Source: Hypericibacter terrae
GTDB lineage: Bacteria; Pseudomonadota; Alphaproteobacteria; Dongiales; Dongiaceae
Assembly (NCBI RefSeq): GCF_008728855.1
Contig: NZ_CP042906.1
Coordinates: forward strand, 5,423,001-5,487,000
Length of the DNA stretch: 64,000 nt
Direction of reading: 5' to 3'
Notes under the pieces: generated by a model
Told to the model about the DNA's origin: nothing
The model's database searches: none
Seen by the model: the letters and a program-made list of their open reading frames with translations, nothing else
Shown: piece after piece, positions 17,915-26,530 of the stretch
Numbering within the stretch: the first letter of the stretch is position 1
Layout: every line of letters begins with the position of its first letter
Position numbers and translations under genes: made by a program

Positions 17915-19624
17915 ATGGCGACGTTCCGGGGCCTCGAACTCCTGGGGTCCGCTCGAACCGAAGGTTTGCTGACGCGTTCCATGCTGTCCAACTCGATTCC
18001 CCGTTGGCCGATGCTTGCGGTCATCGCCCTGCTGCTGCTGGGCGCGGCAGCGATTCTGACCGTGACGCAGATGGCCGCACGCAGTCAGGACCGCCTGGCC
18101 GTGACGCAGTCGCAGACCACGCTGGCCGCCATTCTGGTCGCCCGCCAGCACGAGGTCGCGAATCTCGCACGCGACTACAGCTTCTGGTCCGATGCGGTCG
18201 AGAATCTGGTGGACCAGCCGTCAACGGAGTGGGCCGACGCCAATATCGGCGAGTATCTCAACACCTCGTTCCATATCGCGACCGCCTTCGTGATCGACGG
18301 CGCGGAGCAGCCCACCATCGTCTTTGTCGAGGGTCAAACGCAGCCGCCCTCCTCGATCGCGCCGGTCCTGACGGTGTTGCAGCCTCTCTTCAATGCGGCC
18401 CGTGCGGCGGCCAAGGGCCGTTGGACGGAAGACACCGGCCCGGAACCCGCCGACGGCTTCGTGATGTGGCAGGGCGCGCCGGCAATCGCCGCCGTGGGTG
18501 CAATCACCAGGCAGGATGGCAAACCGGGGCCGCAGTGGGATCACCTGCTCGTGCTGATCCGTGCGATCGACCCCGGGCTCCTGAACGACATCGCCGCCAG
18601 CTATGGATTCAAGAACCTGCGCTGGCAGGCAACGCCCCCCAAACCGTCCGATACGGCGATTGCCCTCAGCGCGCCCGACGGGAGCCCGATCGGTGCCATC
18701 GCGTGGGATCCGGAAAGGCCGGGGCAGGCACTCCTGCGGCAGATGCTGCCGGCGATCATCGGGGCCTTCCTGGCGATGCTCGCCCTGTCGGGCGGGATCA
18801 TCTTCTTCCTCGAGCGCAATCGCGCCGAGATGCTGCGCCACCGCGCGCTCATCGAAGAACAGAATCTGGCGCTGCTGCAGCAGAAGGAGCGCGCCGAACA
18901 GTTGAGCCGCGCCAAATCCGATTTCCTGTCGATCATCAGCCATGAGCTGCGCACGCCACTCAACGCCATCATCGGCTTCGCCGACTTGATCCGCAGCGAA
19001 GTGCGCGGGCCGATCGTCCCGGTCTATCGCGACTATGCCGCCGACATCCGCATTTCCGGCCAGCAGCTGCTGGGCCTGATCAGTGACATCCTCGACCTGT
19101 CGCGCATCGAGGCCGGCAAGCTGCAGCTCCATGAAGAGCGCGTCAATCTCGGCAAGATGGCGGAGGCCTGCGTCAATCTCCTGCGCCCGCAACTCGATCA
19201 GAAACGGCTGACGGCGACCATCGGCGACATGGAAGGGCTCGGCAGCATCCTGGCGGACGAGCGGCTGGTGCGCCAGATGCTGCTCAATCTGCTGTCGAAC
19301 GCGATCAAGTTCACGCCGGAGCGGGGCCGCATCGCGGTGGAAGGCGGGCGTGCCGCGGATGGCGGGATCGAGATCCGCGTGACCGATACCGGCATCGGCA
19401 TGACCGAGTCCGAGCTCAAGATGGCGCTCGAACCGTTCGTGCAGATCGAATCGAGCCTGGCGCGGCGGGTCGAAGGCAGCGGCCTCGGGCTCTCCATCAC
19501 CAAGCGCTTCATCGAGCTCCATGGCGGCCGCATGACGCTGGAGAGCCGCAAGGATGTCGGAACCCGGGTGACGCTCTGGTTCCCGCCCGCCCGCGAACGC
19601 GAAGCCGATCGCCTGGTGGGGTGA
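17915..19624 (+). CDS. CHASE4-type sensor histidine kinase (orphan)
   Basis: This 569-residue membrane kinase has one helix at about residues 31-53, a periplasmic domain with the CHASE4 pattern (LARDYSFWSDAVENL and EWADANIGEYL), a second helix near 282-302, a short coiled linker (EEQNLALLQQKERAEQL), HisKA with His at about 343 ([12 protein letters not shown]) and an HATPase domain ([26 protein letters not shown]). CHASE4 domains bind unknown small ligands. The N-terminus is uncertain; an ATG at 17981 would shorten it by 22 residues and leave the helix intact. It is a likely paralogue of the kinase upstream. Confidence 0.87.
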   Translation: MATFRGLELLGSARTEGLLTRSMLSNSIPRWPMLAVIALLLLGAAAILTVTQMAARSQDRLAVTQSQTTLAAILVARQHEVANLARDYSFWSDAVENLVDQPSTEWADANIGEYLNTSFHIATAFVIDGAEQPTIVFVEGQTQPPSSIAPVLTVLQPLFNAARAAAKGRWTEDTGPEPADGFVMWQGAPAIAAVGAITRQDGKPGPQWDHLLVLIRAIDPGLLNDIAASYGFKNLRWQATPPKPSDTAIALSAPDGSPIGAIAWDPERPGQALLRQMLPAIIGAFLAMLALSGGIIFFLERNRAEMLRHRALIEEQNLALLQQKERAEQLSRAKSDFLSIISHELRTPLNAIIGFADLIRSEVRGPIVPVYRDYAADIRISGQQLLGLISDILDLSRIEAGKLQLHEERVNLGKMAEACVNLLRPQLDQKRLTATIGDMEGLGSILADERLVRQMLLNLLSNAIKFTPERGRIAVEGGRAADGGIEIRVTDTGIGMTESELKMALEPFVQIESSLARRVEGSGLGLSITKRFIELHGGRMTLESRKDVGTRVTLWFPPAREREADRLVG

Positions 19625-19643
19625 GGGACATGCGCAGCCTTGT

Positions 19644-19782
19644 TCCCTCCCCGTTCAGGGGGAGGGCTAGGGAGGGGGACGACGCGATGCCAGCCATCGC
19701 TGCGCAAACCGTCCGCGCCTGTCCCTGACCTCTATCGCGTCATCCCCCTCCCTGACCCTCCCCCGCAAGCGGGAGAGGGGAC
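19644..19782. repeat. Dispersed paired palindrome, copy 2
   Basis: Two arms of about 43 bases (19644-19686 and 19736-19780) are near-exact inverted copies of each other, each itself containing a GC-rich hairpin (CCCTCCCC...GGGGAGGG type). About 50 bases separate them. It lies between convergent genes (histidine kinase and dmeF). See the other copies at 12131, 41656, 56011, 59635 and 62028. Confidence 0.8.
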
Positions 19783-19797
19783 GGCACAGATCTCGCC

Positions 19798-20769
19798 TCA
19801 GAGCGTCTCGCAGATCTCGCAAGGCTCCACCTCGACCGTCACATGCGACAGGCTCGGCAGGTCCTGGAGCCGCGCTTTGTACTGTGCCGGCGTCTGGGGC
19901 GCGGTCGAGACCAGCGAGGCCATGGCGGCGTAATGCCCCGGCCCCAGGCGCCAGAGATGGAGGTCGGTGACGCGGTCGGCGTCGCTCTCCAGCCGGCTGC
20001 GGATGCGCTGCTCCAGCCCGCGATCGGGGACCGCATCGAGCAGCACGGCGCCGCTCGATTTCATCAGCCCCAGGGACCAGCGGCCGATCACGGCGGCGCC
20101 GATGAGGCCGACGGTCGCATCCATCCAGGCCCAGCCCCAGAGCCGCCCCGCCAGCAGACCCGCGATCGCCAGCACGGAGGTGGCGGCATCGGCGATGACA
20201 TGGAGGTAGGCGCCATGGAGGTTGTGGTCGCGATGGCTGTGGCCATGATCGTGATCGTGCGACGCACGATCGTGACCGTGATCGGCCGCCGCGCCGCCGG
20301 CGGCCTTCTCATGCAGCAGCGCCGCGCAGCCGAGATTGATCAGCAGTCCGACCGCGGCGACGATCAGCGCGTCGTCATAGTTGATCGGCTCCGGCATCAG
20401 CAGCCGTCGGACGCTCTCATAGACGATGAAGGCCGCGATCAGGGCCAGCACGATCGCGTTGGTGAAAGCGGCGAGATCGCCGAGCTTGCCGGTGCCGAAG
20501 CTGAAATGAGCATTGCGCGCGTGGCGCGCCGCGTAGCGATAGGCGAGCCCGGCGAGGCCCAGCGCGCCCGCATGGGTCGCCATATGCCAGCCATCGGCCA
20601 GGAGCGCCATCGAGCCGAAGGCATAGCCGGCGGCGATCTCGGCCACCATCATCGCCGCGGTCAGCCAGACGGCGATCCAGACCCGCCGCGCGCGCTTGTC
20701 ATGGCGGTCGGCGAGATAGACATGATCGCGCTGCCAGCGATCGAGGGAATGGGCGGCGTGAGACTTCAA
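19798..20769 (-). CDS. dmeF: Cation diffusion facilitator, Co/Ni efflux (DmeF type)
   Basis: This 323-residue inner-membrane protein of the CDF family exports divalent metal in exchange for protons. The N-terminus HVYLADRHDKRARRVW, the second-helix metal site (ALLADGWHMATHAGAL: D and H residues) and a His-rich cytoplasmic loop (DHGHDRASHDHDHGHSH) are as in DmeF, the cobalt/nickel member. The C-terminal domain ends with a Cys pair (EPCEICETL). It lies 39 bases downstream of the dmeR-like gene on the same strand, so the operator at 21118-21141 should control both. Confidence 0.9.
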   Translation of the reverse strand: MKSHAAHSLDRWQRDHVYLADRHDKRARRVWIAVWLTAAMMVAEIAAGYAFGSMALLADGWHMATHAGALGLAGLAYRYAARHARNAHFSFGTGKLGDLAAFTNAIVLALIAAFIVYESVRRLLMPEPINYDDALIVAAVGLLINLGCAALLHEKAAGGAAADHGHDRASHDHDHGHSHRDHNLHGAYLHVIADAATSVLAIAGLLAGRLWGWAWMDATVGLIGAAVIGRWSLGLMKSSGAVLLDAVPDRGLEQRIRSRLESDADRVTDLHLWRLGPGHYAAMASLVSTAPQTPAQYKARLQDLPSLSHVTVEVEPCEICETL

Positions 20770-20808
20770 GCCGGAGCTCCGGGTGGGAGGGCGCGGAATG
20801 GCCCGCGT

Positions 20809-21111
20809 CTAGAGATAGCGGGCGATCGCCTTGAACTCGTCGAGCGCGACGCGGGTTCCGCGCGAGACCGGGCCCGCCGCCCGCTCGATGCAATTGTCGA
20901 TATGGTCATGGACCAGCAGGCGCTTGGCGTTGGCGATCGCACTTTCGACCGCCTGGAGCTGCTGCGCGATGTCGAGACAGCCGCGATCGGCCTCGATCAT
21001 CGCCATGACGGTGGCGAGATGGCCCTGCGCGCGCTTGAGGCGCTTCAGCACTTCGGGATGGCTGGCATGGGGCGTGCCCCGAGGGGCCTCCCCGCGATGA
21101 TCGTCGGGCAT
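20809..21111 (-). CDS. dmeR: Metal-responsive repressor, CsoR/RcnR family (DmeR type)
   Basis: This 100-residue all-helical repressor matches the RcnR/FrmR branch: SHPEVLKRLKRAQGHLATV (helix 1), GCLDIAQQLQAVESAIANAKR with the conserved Cys, and LVHDHIDNCIE with two His. Nickel or cobalt binding releases it from DNA. The ATG at 21111 is chosen; an earlier TTG at 21147 would place the operator inside the coding frame. The promoter elements at 21126-21147 put transcription start at or near this ATG, so the message may be leaderless. It heads the dmeRF operon. Confidence 0.85.
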   Translation of the reverse strand: MPDDHRGEAPRGTPHASHPEVLKRLKRAQGHLATVMAMIEADRGCLDIAQQLQAVESAIANAKRLLVHDHIDNCIERAAGPVSRGTRVALDEFKAIARYL

Positions 21112-21117
21112 GATGGG

Positions 21118-21147
21118 TATCCTATCCTCCCCCATAGGATAAGTCAA
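21118..21147 (-). promoter_or_regulatory. dmeR promoter with overlapping operator
   Basis: On the plus strand TATCCTAT (21118-21125) and ATAGGATA (21134-21141) form a perfect inverted repeat around a C-rich core (CCTCCCCC), the layout known for RcnR/DmeR-type operators. On the minus strand TTGACT (21147-21142) and TAGGAT, 17 bases apart, make a good -35/-10 pair lying within it. A bound repressor would cover the promoter. Confidence 0.7.
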
Positions 21148-21197
21148 GGCGCGCGATCCCGGCCGCCGGAGCCAGGAAACCGGCGGCCGGCCGGGCT

Positions 21198-22472
21198 TCA
21201 GCGGCTCAGATAGTCGTAGGCCGAGAGGGCGTGGGTGCGGACGATATGGAGGAATTCCTCGATCGCCACCCGCTCGTCGGTCTTGCCCATGGTCTTGGGC
21301 GAAGGGCCATAGACGTAAGCGGGGATGTCGCGATAGCGCCAGAGCCGCGTGTCGGTGCCGCCGAGCCCGACGATGGGCGCCGGCTCGAAGCCCTTCATCG
21401 CCTTCACATTGCCCTGGATGATTCCGATCATCTCATGCTCGGGATCGCACCAGTTCGACGGGCTGTAATTGATCTCCTCCAGCGAGGCCTGCGGGTAGCG
21501 ACCGAGGAGCTGCCGGATCTTTTCCATGAGCTGTTCCTTGCCGATACCGACCGGCAGGCGGAAATCGGCTTCGAAGCGGCATTCGGACGGGATCATGTTC
21601 ACTTTGAGCCCGCCCTGGATGACGCCGATATTGAGCGTGACCGAGCGCATCACTTCGGTCGCCCCCGCACCCAGCGCGCGCTCGATGACCTCGGCCGAAC
21701 GATCGAGGATGCCGCCGACATTGCCCGGCGGCGGCACTTTCTGGCGGGCCAGCCGGTAGAGATCGCCGATCAGGGCCGCCGCGATCTGGGTGGCGCTCTC
21801 GGACAGGTGAGGATAGCCGCCATGGGCGCCCTTGGTGCGGACCGTGAAAGCGAGCCAGAGCGGTCCCTTCTCGCCGAACCTGACCGTGAGCGGATCGCTG
21901 GGCTCGCCATTGAGGCAGCAATCGCCATGGACCTCGGGATGATTCTCCATCAGGTAGCGCGCACCCCAGGGCCCGAAGGTCTCCTCGTCCGAGACCACGG
22001 TCAGGGTCAGCCTGCCCTTGAGCTTCTCGCGCAGGCGATGGAGATAGGCATAGGTGAAGATCGAGGCGGTGGTGCCGCATTTCATGTCCGCGGCGCCGCG
22101 GCCCCAGACATAGCCATCGGCGATGTCGCCGCTCCAGGGCCCGTGCGTCCAGTGGGCCGGATCGCCCGAGGGGAACACGTCGATATGGCCGTTCAGCACC
22201 AGATGCTTTCCCGGGCCCCTGCCCTCGAAGCTCGCGACCAGATTGGGCATCTGCGCCTGCGGCGCGATCACGCGATAGGAAAGCTTCTCCGCCTCGAGGA
22301 ATTCGCGGACGAAGGCCGCCGGCGCCAGCGTGTCGCCCGGCGGGTTGGGGCTCGCCGCCTGAACGAAACCGCTGAGGAACCCGATCAGCCGCTCGCGGTC
22401 GCGCTCGATCCAGTCCAGCAAGGTGGCTTTGTCGGCGGCGGCGCGGCCGGCGGTGGCGCTGTCGGGACTCAT
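21198..22472 (-). CDS. M20 family metallohydrolase (ArgE/DapE type)
   Basis: This 424-residue protein has the M20 di-zinc pattern: LNGHIDVFPSGD (His and Asp ligands), GRGAADMKCG (bridging Asp), VSDEETFG (Glu catalyst and ligand) and a lid domain (about residues 210-330). Such enzymes hydrolyse amide bonds of N-acyl amino acids or related compounds in the cytoplasm. Its start overlaps the stop of the NodB-like gene upstream by 4 bases, so it is the third gene of a minus-strand catabolic operon (HpaB-like, NodB-like, M20). Confidence 0.87.
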   Translation of the reverse strand: MSPDSATAGRAAADKATLLDWIERDRERLIGFLSGFVQAASPNPPGDTLAPAAFVREFLEAEKLSYRVIAPQAQMPNLVASFEGRGPGKHLVLNGHIDVFPSGDPAHWTHGPWSGDIADGYVWGRGAADMKCGTTASIFTYAYLHRLREKLKGRLTLTVVSDEETFGPWGARYLMENHPEVHGDCCLNGEPSDPLTVRFGEKGPLWLAFTVRTKGAHGGYPHLSESATQIAAALIGDLYRLARQKVPPPGNVGGILDRSAEVIERALGAGATEVMRSVTLNIGVIQGGLKVNMIPSECRFEADFRLPVGIGKEQLMEKIRQLLGRYPQASLEEINYSPSNWCDPEHEMIGIIQGNVKAMKGFEPAPIVGLGGTDTRLWRYRDIPAYVYGPSPKTMGKTDERVAIEEFLHIVRTHALSAYDYLSR

Positions 22473-23383
22473 GTCGGCTTCCTCGGCAATTCCGGGATCG
22501 GGCCCGGGTAATAAGGCAGGCGATCGACGCGCGGGTTCCAGCTCCCGTCGGCCACGACCTTCTTCACATGGGCCGCGATGTCCTCGAGCTTGGCGAACCA
22601 GACCTTGCCCTTGCCCTGCATATGGGCGATCAGGTCGGCCAGCGCCGCGGCGCGGGCGAGGCGCCCCATCAGCATCGGATGCCAGACCGAGATCCAGAGC
22701 CCGCCATAGCGCCAGGCCGCGTCGAACTCCTCGCGGAACACATCCATGCCATGGGACGGCGCCTTGATCGGCATCATATAGCCGAAGTCCCGCGCCACCA
22801 TGAAATGCGCCCAGTCGTCCATCGCATAGTGCGACGGCAGCTCGACCACGCGGCCCTGGCCGTTGTCGAGCAGGTAGGGAATGTCGTCGCCCATGAGGGA
22901 GGCGTCGTAGCTCAGGCCGCGCTGGACCAGGAAATCGAGCGTCTTGGCCGAAAAGCGGTAGGAGGGCGCGCGGAACCCGCGCGGCGGCTGGCCGGTCGCC
23001 TTCACGATCGCGTCGATGCTGCGATCGAACCAGTAGAGCTCCTCCTCGGGCGGCAGCTCGTTGGGATGCTCGTGGAGATAACCGTGATGGCCGATCTCAT
23101 GGCCGCCCTTCAGGATCAGCTCGACGGTCGCCGGATAGCGCTCGATGCACCAGGCCGGGAGGAAGAAAGTCTGCTGGATGCCGAACTCGGCGAACATGTC
23201 GACCAGACGCGGGACCGCGACCTCCGGGTCGTAGCGCAGCATCGACATGGTCATCACTTTGTTGTTGGCCTGCTCGTGATGCGCCAGATGCAGGATGCTG
23301 TCGGCATCCATGTCGAAGGTGATCGCGACCGCGCAGCGCGCGCCGTCGGGCCAGGGAATCGGGTTGCGGATCATGCCTCGCAT
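22469..23383 (-). CDS. NodB-fold polysaccharide deacetylase family (PuuE-like)
   Basis: This 304-residue protein has the NodB metal-binding motifs: FDMDAD near the start (catalytic Asp), HGYLHEHPNEL (His ligands), RAPSYRFS and a C-terminal SVWHPMLMG. There is no signal peptide, so it is cytoplasmic. That subgroup includes PuuE, a metal-independent allantoinase, and other amide hydrolases, not cell-wall enzymes. The context (M20 hydrolase downstream, flavin monooxygenase upstream) supports a role opening or deacylating a nitrogen compound. The substrate is not readable from sequence. Confidence 0.83.
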   Translation of the reverse strand: MRGMIRNPIPWPDGARCAVAITFDMDADSILHLAHHEQANNKVMTMSMLRYDPEVAVPRLVDMFAEFGIQQTFFLPAWCIERYPATVELILKGGHEIGHHGYLHEHPNELPPEEELYWFDRSIDAIVKATGQPPRGFRAPSYRFSAKTLDFLVQRGLSYDASLMGDDIPYLLDNGQGRVVELPSHYAMDDWAHFMVARDFGYMMPIKAPSHGMDVFREEFDAAWRYGGLWISVWHPMLMGRLARAAALADLIAHMQGKGKVWFAKLEDIAAHVKKVVADGSWNPRVDRLPYYPGPIPELPRKPT

Positions 23384-23433
23384 CCTCTCCGTCGCATCAC
23401 AATGGGGCCAGGATGGAGCCGGGCACCCGGTTC

Positions 23434-24930
23434 TCAGGCGATCCCGGCCCGCTTGCGGATGGCCGCCATCGCCGGCCCCCGATCATAGACCCGGTAGAGT
23501 TCCTCGCGTAGGGCCGGCGCCGGCGTCGCGTTGATGTTTTCGAACAGGGCGAGGCGCATCGCGCTCGGGCTGCAGGACATGTCCCAGACCAGGTTGAAGA
23601 GCCGGTTCTTGTCGCGGGCGTCGAGCTTGTGGCCCGGCAGATACTCGTCAAGCAGCGGCCCGATATCGGGCCGGTCCCAGGTTGCCTGCGGCACGCGGCC
23701 GATGAGGCCCTGCCCGGAAAGCTCGCGCAGGATCTGCATGATGCGCGGATAGGCCTCGATGCTGTGCAGCCGCCCCGCCGTCACGAACACATGGTCGGGC
23801 AGCATGACCCCGCTCTCGGTCGGCTTCGCCCGCGCGACCGCGGCCGTCATCATCCCCCGCAGCGTGGCGGCATAGTGGATCACCTCGGACACCAGCGCGC
23901 GGACGGCCGGGATCTGGTCGGTGCCCAGCGCATCGACGATCATCTGCGCCACCCCGGCGAAGATCTCGGCGCGGTAGGAGAGCCGCGTCGCGATCTTCCA
24001 GAAGGCGAACTGGCCGAGGATGTTGTAGATGTCGGCCGTGGTCTTGTTCTTGTAGCTGAACACATAGTCCCAGGGGATGAAGACGCGGTCGAAGATCAGG
24101 AGGCCATCGGCCTCCTCGCCATCGGCGTCGATCGGATGATCCTCGCGGGCCTCCGCGCCGTTCGTGGTGGCTTCGCGCAGCAAGAGGGTCATGCCGGGCG
24201 CGTTGGCCGGCACCGCCGCCCAGATCATGCATTCCTCGGGCATGCCGGGGACAGGCGGCGGCATCGAGATGGTGCCGATATTGCCCTGGGCCAGGACCGA
24301 ATTGCCGGCCTTGGCGCCCGAGATCACGATCCCGTCCTTGCGTTCCTCGACCACGCGCAGCCGGGCGGCGCGCTGTGCCACCGGCGTCTTGCGGTCGGTC
24401 TGGACGTCGATGATGACGTCGGCGCTGGTCAGGTTGTTGCGCTGCCCGACCCGCAGGAAATTCATGATCTTGTCGAGCGCCTCGGGCTCCTGCTTTCGCA
24501 CCAGATGATTCCAGGCGACGAAGGAGATGGCCTTGACCGGGCCGTAATCCGGCGGGCGCCCGAACACGCCGAAGCTCAATGACGTGCTGCATTTGATCAT
24601 GGCGTCATAGCGCCAGAGATCCTCGATCGAGCGCGGCACCAGCCAGGCGGTCGAGATCCGCTCGCCGGTGTCGGGCTCGATCGTGGTGAGAAGATCGCGC
24701 GTCGCCGGGTCATGCTGGGCATCGAAATAACGGGCAACCTGGTCGATGCCGCGGCTGAGCGTCGGCTCTGCCGTCACATCGGCCACGTCGCGGCCGTTGG
24801 CTATCACATGGCGCCCGTCGCGCAGGCTCTCGCGGAACTCCGCCCCGGTGCGCAGATTCGGATCGGTGGCGCGGCGCGCCACCGGCTTGCTGACGACATA
24901 GTCGCGCCCGTTGCGTTCGGTATCCGGCAT
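23434..24930 (-). CDS. HpaB-family flavin-dependent monooxygenase
   Basis: This 498-residue protein belongs to the 4-hydroxyphenylacetate 3-hydroxylase (HpaB/PvcC) family. Recognisable parts are TGAEFRESLRDGRHV near the start, and LLIFDRVFIPWDYVF in the middle, with the acyl-CoA-dehydrogenase-like fold. These enzymes use reduced flavin from a separate reductase to hydroxylate a phenolic or heteroaromatic ring. No cognate reductase is in this cluster; the nearest flavin-reductase-like gene is at 32290. The start at 24930 has GAGGAGGG just upstream. It is transcribed divergently from a LysR regulator, its likely activator. Confidence 0.84.
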   Translation of the reverse strand: MPDTERNGRDYVVSKPVARRATDPNLRTGAEFRESLRDGRHVIANGRDVADVTAEPTLSRGIDQVARYFDAQHDPATRDLLTTIEPDTGERISTAWLVPRSIEDLWRYDAMIKCSTSLSFGVFGRPPDYGPVKAISFVAWNHLVRKQEPEALDKIMNFLRVGQRNNLTSADVIIDVQTDRKTPVAQRAARLRVVEERKDGIVISGAKAGNSVLAQGNIGTISMPPPVPGMPEECMIWAAVPANAPGMTLLLREATTNGAEAREDHPIDADGEEADGLLIFDRVFIPWDYVFSYKNKTTADIYNILGQFAFWKIATRLSYRAEIFAGVAQMIVDALGTDQIPAVRALVSEVIHYAATLRGMMTAAVARAKPTESGVMLPDHVFVTAGRLHSIEAYPRIMQILRELSGQGLIGRVPQATWDRPDIGPLLDEYLPGHKLDARDKNRLFNLVWDMSCSPSAMRLALFENINATPAPALREELYRVYDRGPAMAAIRKRAGIA

Positions 24931-24988
24931 GGCGGCCCTCCTCGGCGACAGGGCCTCAGGGTCGCAAAGGAGGCCCTGGATAGGAAAA

Positions 24989-25002
24989 TATAATTTACTT
25001 AT
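24989..25002. promoter_or_regulatory. Possible LysR operator between hpaB-like and lysR genes
   Basis: ATAA TTTAC TTAT at 24990-25002 is a 4-bp inverted repeat, and T at 24989 and A at 25001 fit the T-N11-A box of LysR regulators. It lies in a short AT-rich stretch of the 83-bp divergent gap, 12 bases before the lysR ATG and about 60 bases from the monooxygenase start. Confidence 0.45.
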
Positions 25003-25013
25003 CATCTGCATTG

Positions 25014-25934
25014 ATGAACCTGATCGATCTTCCCTTGCGGGTGCTGCGTTATTTCGTGGCCGTGGCGGATGCCGGCAATGTCACCGCCGCGGCGCGCGGC
25101 CTTCATGTCTCGCAGCCCGCGGTCTCGCTCGCCATCCGCCAGCTCGAGACCGCACTGGGGGTCGATCTCTTCGTGCGCCAGCATGCGCGCGGCGTGGCGC
25201 TGACGCCGGCCGGGACCGAGGTGTTGCGCGAGGTCCGCAAGCTCCTGAGCCAGGTCAACGACTTCGCCACCACGCTCGCCGGCGTGGGCCACGCGCTGCG
25301 CGGCACGCTCTCGATCGGCTGCCTCGCCTATATCCTGGCGCGCTATCTGCCCTCGATCATCAGCGGCTTCACCCGGAAGTATCCCGAGATCGAGGTGGTG
25401 TTCCATGAGGGCGACCAGGGGTTCCTGCAGCAGGGCATGATGGAGGGCTGGATCGAGCTCGCGCTCACCTACGACCTGCAACTGCCGCGACGCTTCGCCA
25501 TCGAGCGGATGCTGGAACTGCCGGCCTATGCGCTGCTGCCGGCCGATCACCGGCTGGCGCGCCGCCGCGCGATCTCGCTCAAGGAGCTGGTCGACGAGCC
25601 TTGCGTGCTGCTGGACATGCCGATCAGCCGCGACTATTTCGCCTCCGTCTTCGGTGCGCTCGGCGTGGCGCCCCAGGTGCGCTACCGCACCCAGTCGGTC
25701 GAAGCGGTGCGCAGCCTGGTCGCGAACGGCCTGGGTTACACGGTGCTGAACCATCCCTCCAGGACGCTCACCACCTATGACGGCAAGCAGACGCGCGCCG
25801 TCAAGCTGACCGATGCGCTGCCCTCGGCGCCGATCGCCGCCGTGCATCTCGCCGACCATAGGCTGCGGCCGGTGGCGCAGGCTTTCCTGGATTTCACCCG
25901 CGAGTTTTTCCGCCGCGAGCGCCGCGCCGCCTGA
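25014..25934 (+). CDS. LysR-type transcriptional regulator
   Basis: This 306-residue regulator has an N-terminal winged helix-turn-helix (residues about 6-65: LRYFVAVADAGNVTAAARGLHVSQPAVSLAIRQLE in outline) and a C-terminal periplasmic-binding-protein-like effector domain. The start is taken at the ATG (25014); a TTG one codon earlier is possible. It is divergent from the HpaB-like operon, with an 83-bp shared promoter region, so it most likely controls that operon in response to a pathway intermediate. Confidence 0.88.
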   Translation: MNLIDLPLRVLRYFVAVADAGNVTAAARGLHVSQPAVSLAIRQLETALGVDLFVRQHARGVALTPAGTEVLREVRKLLSQVNDFATTLAGVGHALRGTLSIGCLAYILARYLPSIISGFTRKYPEIEVVFHEGDQGFLQQGMMEGWIELALTYDLQLPRRFAIERMLELPAYALLPADHRLARRRAISLKELVDEPCVLLDMPISRDYFASVFGALGVAPQVRYRTQSVEAVRSLVANGLGYTVLNHPSRTLTTYDGKQTRAVKLTDALPSAPIAAVHLADHRLRPVAQAFLDFTREFFRRERRAA

Positions 25935-26142
25935 CGATCGTGGCCAACATGACAAAACCGTCAGCGTGACAAAGCGCTCATGGGCGCGTCTTGCCACCAT
26001 CTCGCCATCTTCCGCGACTATCGCTCGACGCCAGCCGGTATCGATGCGCGAGGAACGGGATGGGAGTCCCCGCTTCGCGACACCGCCGCCCGAGGGGCCT
26101 GGATCCCGTCCATTGCCGCCCCCCGAACGGAAACGCAGAGTG

Positions 26143-26334
26143 ATGGGGACCGCGATGAAAGCGATGAAGCAGGATAAAGCGACGAATCCGGACAGCGAGG
26201 CGATGCGCCTCCTGCGGGCCATCGTGCTCGAGCTCGATTTCGATCAGGTCGAGGGCCATGCGCCGGGCGACACGCTGGCCGAGCTGCGCGACAAGGCGCG
26301 CCGGCTGATCGAGGCGGAGAAGCGCCAGTCCTGA
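26143..26334 (+). CDS. Small hypothetical protein
   Basis: This 63-residue frame has no recognised domain. It begins with charged residues (MKAMKQDKATNPDSEAMRLL) and predicts two amphipathic helices, rich in Glu, Leu and Arg near the end (RRLIEAEKRQS). A second in-frame ATG at 26155 is also possible. It stands alone between the LysR gene and the NadR-like gene with about 200 bases on each side. Coding is supported by length and composition only. Confidence 0.35.
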   Translation: MGTAMKAMKQDKATNPDSEAMRLLRAIVLELDFDQVEGHAPGDTLAELRDKARRLIEAEKRQS

Positions 26335-26530
26335 CGATCTTGTGCGGGCCGGTCGCCGGGGCTCTCGGATAGAGAATCGAGACGACGCCGACGGCTGCAG
26401 ACATCGTCGCCCGGCCTGAGGACGGCGTCGGGGATCTGGAGAATCTGACGGCCACCGCCATGCGAGGCGCGACGAGCCGGCCGGGCTGCCGCTAAAGTGG
26501 CGGGCCTCGTCCCCTGCCGCCGGAGCATGC

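Noticed and set aside
23434-24930. 4-hydroxyphenylacetate catabolism as the role of the HpaB-like gene
   Set aside because: No hpaC, hpaD-I or homoprotocatechuate genes are near; neighbours are amide hydrolases, so the substrate is left open.
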